Shown here piece after piece: positions 1 through 13,500 of a stretch of DNA of 64,000 bases (positions are counted from its first letter, which is position 1; each line of letters begins with the position of its first letter). The position numbers and the translations under genes are program-made. The notes under the pieces were generated by a model. That model was not told the DNA's origin and ran no database searches. It saw only the letters and a list, made by a program, of their open reading frames with translations. The stretch lies in contig NC_058155.1 of NCBI RefSeq assembly GCF_011075055.1, positions 11,379,537-11,443,536 of the forward strand, given 5' to 3'. Source of the stretch: Mangifera indica. Its lineage: Eukaryota; Streptophyta; Magnoliopsida; Sapindales; Anacardiaceae.

Positions 1-879
1 AGACTTTATTTGCAAGGAGAAACCGACAACTTTCTTTATTCCTGTTATTATTTGAGAAAACGAACGATATGGTTGGCGAAATAATGTTGTTTCCTGACAT
101 GTCCAAAAGGTCCACATCAACTACATAGGCAGCCAGCTAGTAATTGTCTCTAGCTATGGCGTCAGAATTTCGGTAGAGTTATGTTTGACTGCCAAATTGA
201 ACTGTCAAATCTAAGATATCGAATGAAATAAAATAAAAATTAATAACTATATTTTAAAATTCAATAATTATCTTGTTTAAATTAATAATTATGAAATTAA
301 CTATTAATAAAATTTTATATATTTCATATAATGGTTCGTTAAAACGTTTAATTAAATTAAGATTTTTTTTCTAAAAATAACAATATAATATAATTTATCA
401 CAAAAAATAATAATAAAATTATATACATAAATAATATATATAATTTTATATACAAATAATAATATATTATCATATAATTAAATATCTTATTTTTAATTTT
501 TAATTATTTAATTATTTAATGATATATCTTTATTTTTATATAAAATTATATATATTATTTACACGTATAATACTGTTCAATCATTATCGACAATGCTTGT
601 AAATCAAACAATGTAAGCCACTTTTTAACGATGAGAACAGTTCAGTGCTAACTAGTACACTATTTCACAGAGTTGAAGCCAAAATAGTAATAATAGTAAT
701 GAAAATAATCTAGTTTTAGCGACCTCAACTAGTTACAGTAGTAAGACGAGGCTCCAACCAAAGCAATAATAAAATCATTCTCCAGGTTATGGTAAACCAA
801 GTAAAGCTATGCTCCAACACATTGAAATAAGAAAGGAAGAAAAGAAAAGCAGAAGCAGGAGAAGAGTGGTTATGATATC
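1..879. other. AT-rich intergenic stretch
   Basis: No gene is seen. The part from about 400 to 575 is nearly pure A/T, with inverted runs (TATATAATTTTATATA-like on both sides). It resembles the AT-rich MITE family found elsewhere in the window. The last 200 bases probably include the 3' untranslated region of the neighbouring minus-strand small membrane protein gene. Confidence 0.5.
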
Positions 880-1248
880 TTAAGAATCTACATTAGCAGC
901 CGGGTTGGGGTTGGGGTTGGGGTTGGGCTGCATGGATGGTTGGAGTTGGATAGGGTGTGGGGAAGGAAGAGAAATATCAGATAGAGAAGGCGTTGGGAGT
1001 GGTGGTGGGGGGCTGACTGTTCCATCAATGCATGAAGAGAACTTTCTCTCTGCCCACCTCTCTATATCGTATTCACCACAACCCATAATTCTCTTACCTG
1101 AACACAGTCGTCCGATCATGCACGCTGCTACGCCTAACACCATTATCACCACCATTACTCCAATCACTGGCCCCACAGACTCCTCCCTTGAGTGGCTGCT
1201 GTCTGCTATCATCAATGGCGGTGGCTGCTGTTCTAATGGCATTGACAT
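880..1248 (-). CDS. Small single-span membrane protein, plant-specific, function unknown
   Basis: A single-exon frame of 122 residues. The N-terminus is short and polar (MSMPLEQQPPPL). One hydrophobic span follows at about residues 27-49 (GPVIGVMVVIMVLGVAACMI). It is followed by a conserved-looking juxtamembrane stretch (GRLCSGKRIMGCGEYDIERW), a Cys-containing motif (KFSSCIDG), and a Pro-rich tail ending in NPNPNPNP repeats. I recognise this pattern from small uncharacterised plant transmembrane proteins that start MPLEQQ, but know no function. The tail's Asn-Pro run comes from a GGGGTT repeat in the DNA. The start is the first ATG in frame and gives a family-like N-terminus. The plus-strand frame over the same bases is a shadow. 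Confidence 0.6.
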   Translation of the reverse strand: MSMPLEQQPPPLMIADSSHSREESVGPVIGVMVVIMVLGVAACMIGRLCSGKRIMGCGEYDIERWAERKFSSCIDGTVSPPPPLPTPSLSDISLPSPHPIQLQPSMQPNPNPNPNPAANVDS

Positions 1249-2593
1249 TATGAATGAGAGATAGTGTAGGAAACGAGAAGACTCTGTTTACTGAAGAAGA
1301 AACAGCTGAAAATGGACTATGGTGAAAGGAAAAGAAAAGGAAAAGGAAAAGGAAACCCTCAATAGAAAAAGAGAGACAACAAGACATGAAGGTGGGTGAA
1401 AAATTCAAATGAAGAGGAAGGAAAAGAGGTAATGGTAGATCTAATGACCAATGGTACGTATTGGTATTATTTTATATATTATACTTGGATGAAGAACCCT
1501 AGGGACAGTAAAAAGTAACCAGAAAAGACGTGAGAATCTACCAGTGTAAAAGTAAAAAAGTCCAATACCTTTGCCTGAGAAACTCACCTCAAAAACATCG
1601 ACAAGCTTTTGCAGAACTTTTCTGCCACTGCAAGATGCCATAGATAGAAAAAAAAAACAAAAAAAACCTTAACGATGTACAATTCAAAAACCTTAACTTA
1701 CGACTAAACACTCCTATTTCACATTTCAAAATTTGAATTTGGTCTGTCAAAATTCATCACAAGTCACTGTCGTTTTCACATATATTTAGAGAGAAGAGGA
1801 AATTATGTTATCTTTCTAATAACAACAGTGATTATGCAATATACAAGTAACAATTCACATCAGTAAAAAGTACCAAAGGAGCATAACATGGAAAAAGGGC
1901 TACTCAAATTATTACTGGGACTTCATTGGGACCAGAAGAGTGGCCACTGCTTCCATTTTGTGCCTCCAAAAATGGAGCACTGTCTTAGTGGATAAACTTT
2001 CTCCCTCCAATGAGTTCAATGTCAGGAGACCTCAGGTCAGAATGTCGTATGATTTACCCTTTGATAATGCACAACTTAATTTCAATAATAACCAGTGGCC
2101 TTCCATTTCTCATATTGCACAATTAATTTCAAAAGAAACCACTGACCTTGCCAGTAAATTGTGAAAATTTACCTATTTCTGACACGTGGGGTCTCATTTA
2201 ATTCAGTCTGTACCTGGTGGAATTATAGCAAATTTCGAGGACTAATTTCCCAGTCCCAGTTTTATCGATGAACAAAGCACTTCAGTAACTAATAATGAAT
2301 TTTAGCAAACGGATTTCCAAGGCAATTTGTTTTCATTATGCAACTTACAAATTTCTACCTATGCTGATTTAAAAGACATCAAAAGGAAAGGGCAGTATGA
2401 AAACAGTTCAAAAAGTTGAATGATTTTAAATTCTATTCATGTTGAGTCCTTGATTCGTATAAATACAGCTGCAACTGGTGCAAGTACATGTTTTGTTAAC
2501 ATGTCAGAAAATTATATCCCATATTTCATATTAATGGGGCACAGAAAGAGAAATTCTCATAATACATCCAACAAATTTAACAGTATGAGAAAA
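1249..2593. other. Spacer between the small membrane protein gene and the end of CTC1
   Basis: Contains the presumed promoter of the minus-strand small gene (AAAAGG-type purine runs at about 1325-1350) and the 3' untranslated region of CTC1. Short open frames on both strands (for example 1441-1641 minus and 1940-2164 plus) have no recognisable similarity or splice context, and I do not call them. Confidence 0.5.
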
Positions 2594-5500
2594 CTACCTG
2601 TTTATCAGTTCCTGAAACACATTCCTGGCCTCAGTAATAGGGTTGGTGTAACAAACTTGTTTAGCCCATATATTTTGCATGGAATGCATTGTCATCTCCA
2701 TCTCATTAAGGTGTTGTTTTCCCATATACCTGAGAGCACTTGGATCCATTGAGCTAGCAACGAGTGTCTGCCAATGCAGGAATTGAACATTATCATGCCA
2801 GCAGTGAAGTTATTATGCATCTAAGCTGAGGCATAAAAAAACCCTCTTCTACATTGCATATGTACTCACCCAAAATGTGCCAAAGCAAGCATTGGAGATT
2901 ATGAATTTGAGGAGGTTTTCGTCTGAGCAGCTTAGAGCATTTTCTGAGTTGACGGAAACACTAAGATTTTGACAAGAAGAATCAACCATTGAACCATAGT
3001 TTTTCACTGTAATTCTGTCATACTTCTTCAATATTCTTTCAATATGATACACGGTGGATCTCCACGCATTGTTATCAGTTGCCACCCACTTTAATGTCCA
3101 CCCACTGCTTTCAAAAGCACTCTGTGGGAGTTGCTCATGCAGCCTTAGCAAGGTTGCTGCTCTTTCAGCATCAGCCCAACAACAACAAGAGGATGACCCA
3201 TCATCTAAGCATGCAAATTACAAAGAAAAAATCAATTATTTAATAAACTAAATTTTACTTCAGTTTTAGAAAGAAGATATGTAGCAAGTTTCTCATGAAA
3301 TTAAGGATGCAAAGTTCAGAACAGGATTTCCCACCAATTCATAAATTATTTCATAGCCTAAAAATCAATTACCAAATTTTGAAGATTGTCTGGGGATTAC
3401 TCTCTATTATGCATTTTTATCACCAGAAAAACATGCATTGAACAGTTGTTTATCACTAAGAAAATTAAAGTGAGACTTTTGACAAAGTTCACCAAGATCA
3501 TGAAACTACAACACAATTTTTAACCACATGCAATTGTATCTTAATGCCTAAAAAGTATCTGTAGGTACAGATCATGGAGTCGTTGCTTTCATGTTCTGAG
3601 ATGGATGGTACAATAGTTTCATTTAACTTGAAGGACCTACGTTTACTGGCATATGCCTAAAGGCTACAGCAATGATAAATTTCGTTGCACATATAACTTT
3701 GGAGATCAAAACCATCATTTTGATAGGTTAAATCTGCTGGATACAAGAAGATAGTATAATCAAGTTTTCAAGAGATGTCTTGTATTTGTGCTTCAGGAAA
3801 ATTTTGGACTAGACAATTCATTCATATGACACATCAATAGTCTCTGAAGTACATGAATAACTCACCCAACACAAAACAAGCAAGAGGAATGTTAAAAAGA
3901 TGGGTGCTGGAGTGAGTTTTCACTTGTAAATCATCACATAGTCTATTCTTCTTCTCCAGAACGAGAAAATGGACAGCAACAACCTGTCATCACAAATAAC
4001 AGGTAATCAATTGCCAGCATCCACATAATAAGAGTGTACTTCATCCATCCACTAATAAGAACTCTGAAAGCAAGGAAATTTATTAAAGAGACAAATTTAG
4101 CTTGTTTGAGAAGGGAAAAAAATATATATATTGCTCTGGTAAAACTTACTCTGCAACGGATGCGCATTGGCTCAGAATTCAAGCATGGAGCCAATTCAGA
4201 AATCAGACCAGAAGAAATGGAGTCTCTAGAGTCTTTGTTGCATGTATCTGAATTCCACAATAACTCAGAAAACTTGTCAACATCTGGTTCTTTGACTACC
4301 CTCATTGAGTTTATTACAATAAACGATACAGATGTCAACATCAAGCTGTTTGAACCCCTAGAAAACCAAAAAATGGCAGTCATTTTAGTATACATCCCTA
4401 TGATTATGTAAAACCTAGAGGAAGCACTTTGGCGAAAGGCATTAAAATTACAAATGTAAAGGGTAACAATAGGCGTAAGAATAGTGAACAAAGAAAAAGC
4501 AACATAAAAAAGATCCAATTTCCACAGCCCATATTTGTAGGAAGATATATTTAAAAACAACAGAAAGCCTTACACACTTATTTTCTATTAGTAGCGTACA
4601 CAATCCATATACAGAGCAGGTGGAGCTTCATCATAAATCATGCCAAAAGTAATGGCATCATATTTAGAATCTAAAAACTATCATATGTTAAAATTCTATG
4701 AAGTGAAAGACAAATTTAATCCAAATGTTAAAGCACATACAGTAATTAAGGATTCTTACCCCACTTCCAGAATCCGATGAAATGTCGCATTTACACCAGC
4801 CCCAAATCCACTAAGATACACATGTTCATTAAGTGTACCAAATACCTTTACCTAACCAATTAAAATGATGCAAAAAAAGATGAAACGCACCATCTTCAAG
4901 TAATGAAAAAGAAAAAAATCTAAAAAAGTATAATAGGAAATTACAAGTTGATGGTCCACCAAAACATGAATGCAAGAACTTGGAAGTTCTTGAGAGAATC
5001 TCAACTGAAAAGCATCACCAAGTTCTTCACAGCTTACAAAGACATCATCATAATTGTCATCAAAAGCATGAAGAGCAATCACATCTCCTTGCAAAGACAC
5101 TAAATTCCCTTCAGGAAACAGGCAATTAGAATCAGTAGGTATAGACAGAGGCACAGACATATTCACAGTGTTCCATGAACATGGAGAAATATTGGAAGCC
5201 TCTTCTGATCTTACAGCAGGCTTAATAAAGTCTTGCTCTAACTTCTTCAGGTTTAGCTTCAGCATATCTATTGCATTAGCAGAGAGATGAAGATGCACAT
5301 CTGAACAACATCCGAGAGAACAGGCAGCGACCCTCTGAAGAAGAAAATCAATTTGATCACCGGCCAGAGCTTTACAACTGCTGAAGGAGGAATATTTTGG
5401 TGAAGGATCATGTGATGATTTATTATTCATTAGAACTTCATCAGAAGAGTATGTAAGACTCCAAATGTGTGTTTTAGAAGTAATTAGAGCTTTAACACAG

Positions 5501-8500
5501 CTGACATTGTCAGAGTCCTTGATAGAACAAAAAGGATCTCCTATATGGTGCTTGATGATGTAATAACCACCAATCTGCAACAACTGGAAAATAAGATGAA
5601 CGTCAAAATATGTCATCTAGCTTAGTGAGCTGAAAGCACATAGGAAACATTCCATGGTCCCATAAAGCTTAACTAACAGAATTAAAAAAAAAAAAAAAAC
5701 CTGATACTTCAAAGAATCTTCAGAGTTAAATTGCAGCAAGACCTTCTCAGCTGTTAAATTGGGGACATCAACATGACTCTTTGCGCAATACAAGATTCCA
5801 GAACTAACAAAGTCAGAATTACTAATACTTCTAACAGTAACAAAACATGGAATTTCAAGAGGAAAATTCAAGGTTTCACATTTCCATTCCTTCCTAGAAT
5901 CCGTATGACAACAAGTGTTTAATGCATAGTCAACATCGCCTAAATCAACCCCTGAACTTGAAGTCAGTGCCCCACTTGATGCATAATCAGTTTTATGCCT
6001 CTTTCCAGGAACATGTCCTTGGTAATATTCACCAGCACCATGTTCCATGGCTTGACTCCATTGATCCTTCAACACCTTTGTTGAATGCTTACTTCCATCT
6101 TTTCCATCAAGAGCCAAACTCCACGGTAAGATAATGGCCTCAACAAACATACTAGACCTGTTTGCTATGACCAGATCACCCTGAAACTGTGAAACACTTA
6201 ATGTAAAAACATTAATCATTTGTAAAGTATGAGTCAACACAGCAACTTGAGAAAAAAAAATACTGCTTCTAAGTTTCTCTTCTGTTTAGAATTACAGGTT
6301 CTCAAGTAATAACAAAAGAAGAAAAGATAGAGCAGCTATATAAACTATTCCAACAATTACATATGAAGATACAAACATACCTTTTGTAGCAATGGGAATT
6401 TATGAGTTACTCGAATGAGATGAAATGCCCCACTTCCAAATTCCTTCAAATCATTTGTCCGGTCCACACTTGGATAAAAGGGAAGATTTCTGCTGGTGGC
6501 TTTACTCATGTGAAAATGGACAATAAATGATAAGTTTTCCTTTCTTCCTGCTGGGGCACAATTAAAGATGCTTCTGCATGAGAATAACTCCTTGCCAGGC
6601 ATTACCAACTGATCCAAAACTTCAGTTATGCCTTCCACAATAAGACCATAGTCAACGACCTGAAAAATCAACACAAACTAGAGTGACTTCAGAGAGGAGG
6701 GCAAAACATAAGTAGCACCTTTATTCCAGAAACTAAACACAGTTCACAACAGAATGATGAAGAATATGAGGTAGAATTGTCATTGATTATGACCTCATAA
6801 ATGCTGTTGGAACTCCAATTTAATGAAAGGTCCGGTACAATAACATCAATGCTGCCAGTCATGTCAACCAACTGCAACCTTCCAGAATATGGAGAAACCT
6901 GAAAGGTCAATACAAATTCATGATCAGAACTAAAAGAAAATAAAAAACTTTACAGCCAGGAAGAATGTATTCTGAAAAGTACAACAGATGGCTTCATCAG
7001 CTGATACCCAAAAAAAGAAATCAAATGTCGTCTACACTCCCCAAGTCATAAACAAATGTAAGATAAAAATGGAATAGAGTGGAAAAGGGAGATAAAAGAT
7101 TCTATAATGAAGCTAAATTTCTAACCTTTAAACTTCCAAGCAAAACAATACCCATGTCTTCACTTGGAAAAATCCTCCTCTTTGATCGACTGTAAGATTT
7201 ACCTGATGAAGATAGAGAACTAATCAGACAGTTCTCACATGATAGATGTTGATCACTGTCTGATTGTAACAGCATTTTTATCCACTTAGCTTCACAGTGA
7301 TAGGTGAAACAAGAGATGGGCAACACCTGATCATAAACAAAAATACATAATTGTAACTTCATCTTCTGGTACCAATTATGTAAAAGCAACCAGGCACAAG
7401 AATTTTACTTAGCTTTCCTTCGAGGAAATAGCTATTCATAATGATTGTAATAAAATAACTTGCAGGCCAGGACTCACCAATTTCAGGTTACCACAATATG
7501 GTTCATTACCACAGCCACATGATTCATGCTTACACAATTCTGTAAATACTCCATGCTGCCAAAAGAAACTTGTTATAGAAGATTGCAAAATAATTCCAAA
7601 ATAGATCTGTCATATAAATATCTATCAGTTGAATTACCAAATTACCCGAGCTCGAATTACAGATGAAGGCAAATGTGAACTAGCGTACATCTGAGCAACT
7701 CCTTTCCTCTGATAACACCTTGCAACCATCACATATGCTCATCAGGAACTGAAACAAGACTACCAAGACAAAAGTAAAACAAGAAGCACAACTTCAAAGA
7801 AACATACCGCCAAGGCCAAAAGCAAGCTACTTACATGCTTTGATCCCAAAATCTCCTTCTCAGATAAGATCCCACAAAATTTTTTCCGAATGCATGAAAC
7901 AACAAGAAGTGCCCTGAAACAACATCAATCAATAATATCATAAATCTTAATTGGTTCTGTGCAGCTACAAACATTCCTAAATAAGCATGATCAAAACCCT
8001 ACCATAGTCTGGCAGAAAATGACAAAGTTTCAACAAACTTCCCCAATAGACTCTGCGATTCAACATTTCTATAGCACCTGTAACATACAATTAGATTAGC
8101 TTTCATAAATGCACATCATCTTATGCTCCTCCAAAGAGATCAGCTAAAGTAAACCAATAAATACGATGGGATCAATTAACCACAATCAGTGGATTGAAAT
8201 TAGTTTGATGTCATTTCAGAAATGGCCCCATTCACCTTCACTGTATGGGATGAGATACAGGAATTCAATTTCCACAGCAAGCCCAAAGATGACTTTGCTG
8301 CTAGTCACTAGAATACTAAGAGATAAAATGACAATAAAATGAGCATGAGGTACCCTGCTTCCAACGGAGAGAATGACTCGACAATAATGCTAGTCTTGAA
8401 GCATGCACCTAAGATGAGAAGTTTTGCCCATGGAAATCTTGGATTGACGAAATGAACATTTCTCAGAGAAATCTACCAAAAGAGAAAAACAACAACTAAG

Positions 8501-9616
8501 AATGTAAAACGATAGTCCATAAACATTATAGAACAGTTTATGAGACACAAAAGCAAACATTATTTTACTTACAACAGCGCCTTCTCTAAGACTATGTGGC
8601 ACGCTAAGTAATTTATCATTTAGTAGAAGCCACACTTCATTGTCCAGCTCAACAATCATACCACGCATGTAAACGCCCTTTACTACACCAGTATACACTC
8701 CGCATTCACCCTTCCCCTTAATAACAGTTCTTGAAACAGGAAACCATTTCTCCGATAACCTAGGAACATGCAAAACTGAATTCTCCACAGTTACAAACAT
8801 CAACTGAGACTCCTCTTTCGCTATGAAAACCAACTTTTTCTTCAGCCCTGAGATTGTAATAACATGCCCAGAAAGCTTTATCATAACAGGATGCCAACAT
8901 GAAGCAGCACCACAAAAATATACGAACACAGGTTTAGTGAAGACCTTACAGGCCTGTGTCGTCTTATTTTCTTTCGAACTACATAATTTACACTCACAAG
9001 TCATAACTCGCACTAGAAACCCTTGAATATTAGTTGAACCGGTCAAAGAAGCTGGATTTGAACACGGAACGATAGAAACAGGACTAACTGATTCTACTGC
9101 GCCATGAATACGATGACTTGCTTTGGAAGTATATGTTTCATTAACAAAAGCAGAACCTGAAATTAACGGAAAGGAATCGAATGTAGTGGCCCTTGAACAT
9201 CCAGTAAGCACAGAGCTTGAATCTGGAAGCTTCCATTTGATAATCTCCAGAAAACCATTACCGCGTTTCAAGGGAATGAAATTCCAAGCCGTGACGTAGA
9301 TTTTCTTCCCGATAGCGCGAACATTGAAGTCGAGAATGTCGCAGCAAACTTCAGCGGAAATGTCTTTGAATTTAATGCAATTGTCGTGCGATGATTTTAT
9401 GGTTAGGGTTCCGAGGAGGAAGGCGGGGTGATTCAACGGGGTCAGAACTTTAGGGTTACGATCTGAATTGGTGGGAGCAGGAGATGGTCGGTGGTTTGAT
9501 GAGACAGTTGGAGTAACCGGACGGTTAAGATCAGAGTGTAGAGAGGCTGTACCCGTGAGGGGCCGGCCAGTGTGGATTAGTTCAGCGACTGTGAGGACGG
9601 CCACTTTTTCTTCCAT
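2594..9616 (-). CDS. CTC1: CST complex subunit CTC1 (telomere maintenance)
   Basis: The largest CST subunit. CST binds the telomeric single-stranded overhang and protects chromosome ends in the nucleus, with STN1 and TEN1. I join 16 exons: 9616-8573, 8472-8354, 8077-8003, 7913-7831, 7737-7646, 7555-7478, 7326-7126, 6898-6794, 6659-6381, 6186-5701, 5583-4945, 4851-4760, 4357-4150, 3983-3866, 3204-2870, 2767-2594. All have GT-AG borders with matching phase and give about 1375 residues; plant CTC1 is roughly 1270 or more. Recognition rests on the start (MEEKVAVLTVAELI, then RPLTG), LQLVDMTGSIDVIVPDL, FVEAIILPW, a Cys cluster at about residues 479-492 (CKHESCGCGNEPYC), VNATFHRILE, SSCCCWADAERAATLL and the C-terminus ITEARNVFQELINR. 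OB folds are expected from the family but are not visible by eye. The exon 4 donor is ambiguous (see findings). Confidence 0.88.
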
Positions 9617-10503
9617 TTCACTTGGATAGACAAAAGGTCAGAGAAGGGCGGGAAATGGGCTTTTAAATAATTTTATCCGGATCCGGGTTAGGTGGACTGC
9701 AAACCCATATATAGACCCGAACCCTTCACCCGAGGCTTCAGTTACAAGCTTCGAGTGGTCTAGTTTCCCATCTTGGGAATGAAAAATGAATTTACAAAGT
9801 CATTTTGTATTTGAGTAAACTATCTTTTCCCACCCAATATTTGTCCTAAGAAAACTTTTCTACCTCTAGATGGCATAACTAATGCTTTCACCTCTTATCA
9901 AGAATTATGGTAACATACACAGTGTCTTTTATGATGATGAGACTCAAGAATCAAGAATAACCAAAATTATGGGACTCTGGGATCATGAAGTGAAGCAAAG
10001 ACAACCATTAACCAACTGATTCCTTTTAGTTCCACATTGATGCCAGGGTAGCATTTTCCCCTCAGATCTATCCTGTCTGCTGGCAAACTCTGTGTTTGTT
10101 TGTAGCATGGCTATTTTTCTGGTTGTATCAGTCAAAGCATAAACCTCATCAATCAACCTGGCTTATTTTATCTAACAAAACACAAGCCATCCATTTGATT
10201 ATTCAACAATGGCAAAATTAGTTGCCAAGAATAAATTTCATAGGCCAAAAATAATGCCTAAATATCTACAACTCCTTTCGTCCAATAAAAATTTTCTTCC
10301 TGGTTACATTATAAGGCACACACTGACACCCTGTATTTACATGGCAGAAATCAGAGGTTAATAAAAGAAAAACTACAATTCAACCTCTGCTTAATTTATC
10401 AAAACCTCCTCGAGGGCTTTTCTGCAACTTCCTAGGTTTGCCCTGCAGCTCTGCACAGGGGAGACTCACTATCAGATCAATCTATTTCAACCAAAAACGT
10501 GTT
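9617..10503. other. Spacer: CTC1 promoter side and MAPKKK 3' end
   Basis: Both flanking genes are on the minus strand, so this holds the CTC1 promoter and 5' leader next to 9616 and the kinase gene's 3' untranslated region next to 10503. No open frame, RNA gene or repeat stands out. Confidence 0.5.
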
Positions 10504-13500
10504 TCAGATGTGTGGAACTTCCCTTCCATGAGTCCTTGACAGAGCACAAGGGTGGTTGTTCACGGCACCCAGGGGCATATTGCTGGAAGCGTTTGATGAG
10601 GGACTAAAATTATGTGAATTATGAATCAATGGCGGTGTTGATAAAGACCGATTTACTCCAAGGGTAGAACATGGAGAGTGATGCGAAGCTGTAGCGCAAT
10701 TAAATGCGTAACATTGTTGAAAGGTTTCACTGGAAAAGAAAAACACAAAGAATAGAGAATTACATTTCATTGAGCCAAAACATTTAATCATGCTTAGGTC
10801 AAATCATTCCACACAAGCCTGCTACTAGTTCTTGGGAACATGATGCATTTACCTATTACAAGGCTGCTTACTATCTCTAATTGGTGTGCCCGACGACTTT
10901 GGCATAAACTCAACTTTCTGTGCAGGATGGTCTATTGGACTAAGTGATCTATCCTATAGAAGCAGAAACATACAATCAGTATAAAATAATATTTGGAAGT
11001 AATAAAATAAAATTATTTGGAGCTTATTAACTGCAGAGAGCAGGTGTTTATGTAGTACGTACTATTAGGTTCATTTTTGAAATCCCCTGCACCAAGACTG
11101 GCATATTTTGATCATTTGAGTTACAGACAAAAGGATGTGCAAGTAGCATTGTAGCTGATGGCCGCTCTGCAGGATTTCTTCGAAAGCAAAGTTGGAGAAA
11201 ATCCTTTCCCTCTGAAGATAATGTTTCTGGTATAGGTGGGGTTCTGTGCAAGACCTTGAACATAGCTTGAGGCTGACAAATAGAAGATGAGACAATGAAA
11301 GTGATTTTGTGTAAATCACACATCAGAAATCAAGCTATAAGCTCAATCAGTGATATGCAGAAATTCATCAACAAGCAGAACACATTATCAGGAAAGCAAG
11401 ATATGGAAAAAAGTTTTAAATTCTCTAATCAGAATCTCCCATGCAATTTAGAAGTTTGTAAGTAATTCAATCTCAAAAAAGAGCAAATAACAGTGGAACT
11501 TGGTACTCAAAGAATAAAAATATAAAGAGTTGATGACATGACAAGGTGAGAAATTGTCCAAATTTTAAATTTCTTAACAATAAAAATAATTAAAATGCGA
11601 GTCTGAAATTCTTCATGAAAACAGAATCCAGATTGCTAAAAGCAAGAAGTAATCAACAGTGGTTTCACCAGATTATTCAAAGCAATTCAGAGATTCAGTT
11701 ATCTTCTGCATGCTAATGGATTTATATTTCAAAGCATATTTCAATCTTTCTTGAAGAGTTCTTGAGATAATAGTGCAGAGAATCAGTTATACATAAATAA
11801 ACATCAACTACAATAAGTATATGCTAACACAAATGCCCGTATTGGTAAATAAAATATGATTTCAGTTTGTACTAAACCATCATAGTATTGGGCATGTTCA
11901 CTTAATAATGAACTGAATAAGACATGAGTTTCAATCAAGTACTAACCCCTTCAAGCTCACCCCATGGAGGTCTACTAGTAAGCATCTCAATTACAGTACA
12001 ACCTAGGCTCCAAATGTCAACAGCCAAAGCAAGATTAGAATGGGCATCTTTCTGCATTACAGCCTGCATCACCTGCGAAAAAAAAAAAACTAATGAAGAA
12101 AAAGTTGGCATAAACAGAAAAGGACCTTACTAACTACTGCAATGTAATGTACCTCAGGAGCCATCCAGTATGGGCTGCCCTTCAATGATAGCTCATATGA
12201 TAATCCTGTAAGCTGTATACAAACAAGACTCATATTAAAAATAAATAAATAAAACAACAGGCACAGAGGTGACTGATAGCTGATGACAAGTTAGAAAGCC
12301 ACATGTTTAGACAGAATAGCTTGCAAACATAATTGCAAAAGGAGGATTACTCTTCCAAACTGATCTCCATAAAGTGATAGTAACCAATATAAATCAGTCA
12401 ATAAACCATATAATTTCATAATGAAATGTCAAAAAAATCACTTCAATTATTGATAGAATAGTTATGTAAACCGTTGTTCCATGCTCACCAGCCTAATGTC
12501 AGCACTATTATGGCTAAGTGACTTGATACACACAAAAAAGAAGTCTCCTATTATGTAATTCAGAGGTGTCAAATAGATGCTAAAGTATACAACCACAAGC
12601 ATGCTCCTCTCATCCATCATTAATGATGAATGCTTATGTTAACAAACATTCAACCACAACACTCTGCTTGAAAAGATACCAATGAATACTCTATGAAAAG
12701 ATAATGTTAGAGAAGCGTATTCCCAGATTACGATAAATGAAGAAACATATTCATTACTGGGTAATGCTATAGAATCTCAAACTCACATGTTTTGCCATCC
12801 CAAAGTCTGCAAGCTTTACAACACCAGTGGCATCAACAAGCAAATTTGCGCCTTTAATGTCCCTATAAATTATAATCAAGTAGATAAGTAAACCAAAAGC
12901 AATAATTTATAACCAAAAAAAAATTTGCAGAAAATCCAAATTCAACAAGCATGTCAAAACAGTAAAGACTGTCAAATAAGCAGCCGTTCAATTCTTCCAA
13001 AACATCATTGATAATTTAATGTTGTCTTTTTACTAGATTAAGAACATATCTGAACTTTGGCAATGTGCAAAGTGTAGTAATAAAACAAATAACAAAGAAG
13101 TTAAACTATGATTCTCTGCTCCATGTCAAGCACAACTGTTACCTGTGGATTGTTTTTGTGCTATGCAGGTAAGCCAGCCCAGAGAGAATGTGTCGGGTGA
13201 AATTACGAACTATAGATTCTGTTATAGCCCCAAAATGGTCACGAACATATTTATTAATAGATCCAGGATGAACATACTCCAGGTATATGTAAAAGTGATC
13301 ATCAACCTGCAGCAGAAACAATATTACCTAAAACAATTATATCTGCACTAATACAAACACAGTCAAATCTAGCATATTCTATAAGAAGAATCACACACCA
13401 CTTCACTTCCATAATACTGTACTATATTTGGATGCTTTAAGTGTTGGAGGACTCTAATTTCCTGCAGCAATTATGATAAGCAGGAATAGTTAGTTTTCAA

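Noticed and set aside
905..1264. Plus-strand frame of 119 codons over the small membrane protein gene
   Set aside because: It is the mirror of a better frame on the minus strand. Its Gly-rich start comes from the GGGGTT repeat encoding NPNPNP.
1441..1641. Minus-strand 66-codon frame upstream of the small membrane protein gene
   Set aside because: No recognisable motif, and no splice join to the downstream frame that I could support.
1940..2752. Plus-strand frames of 74 and 110 codons
   Set aside because: They overlap the CTC1 last exon and 3' flank on the other strand and show no family features.
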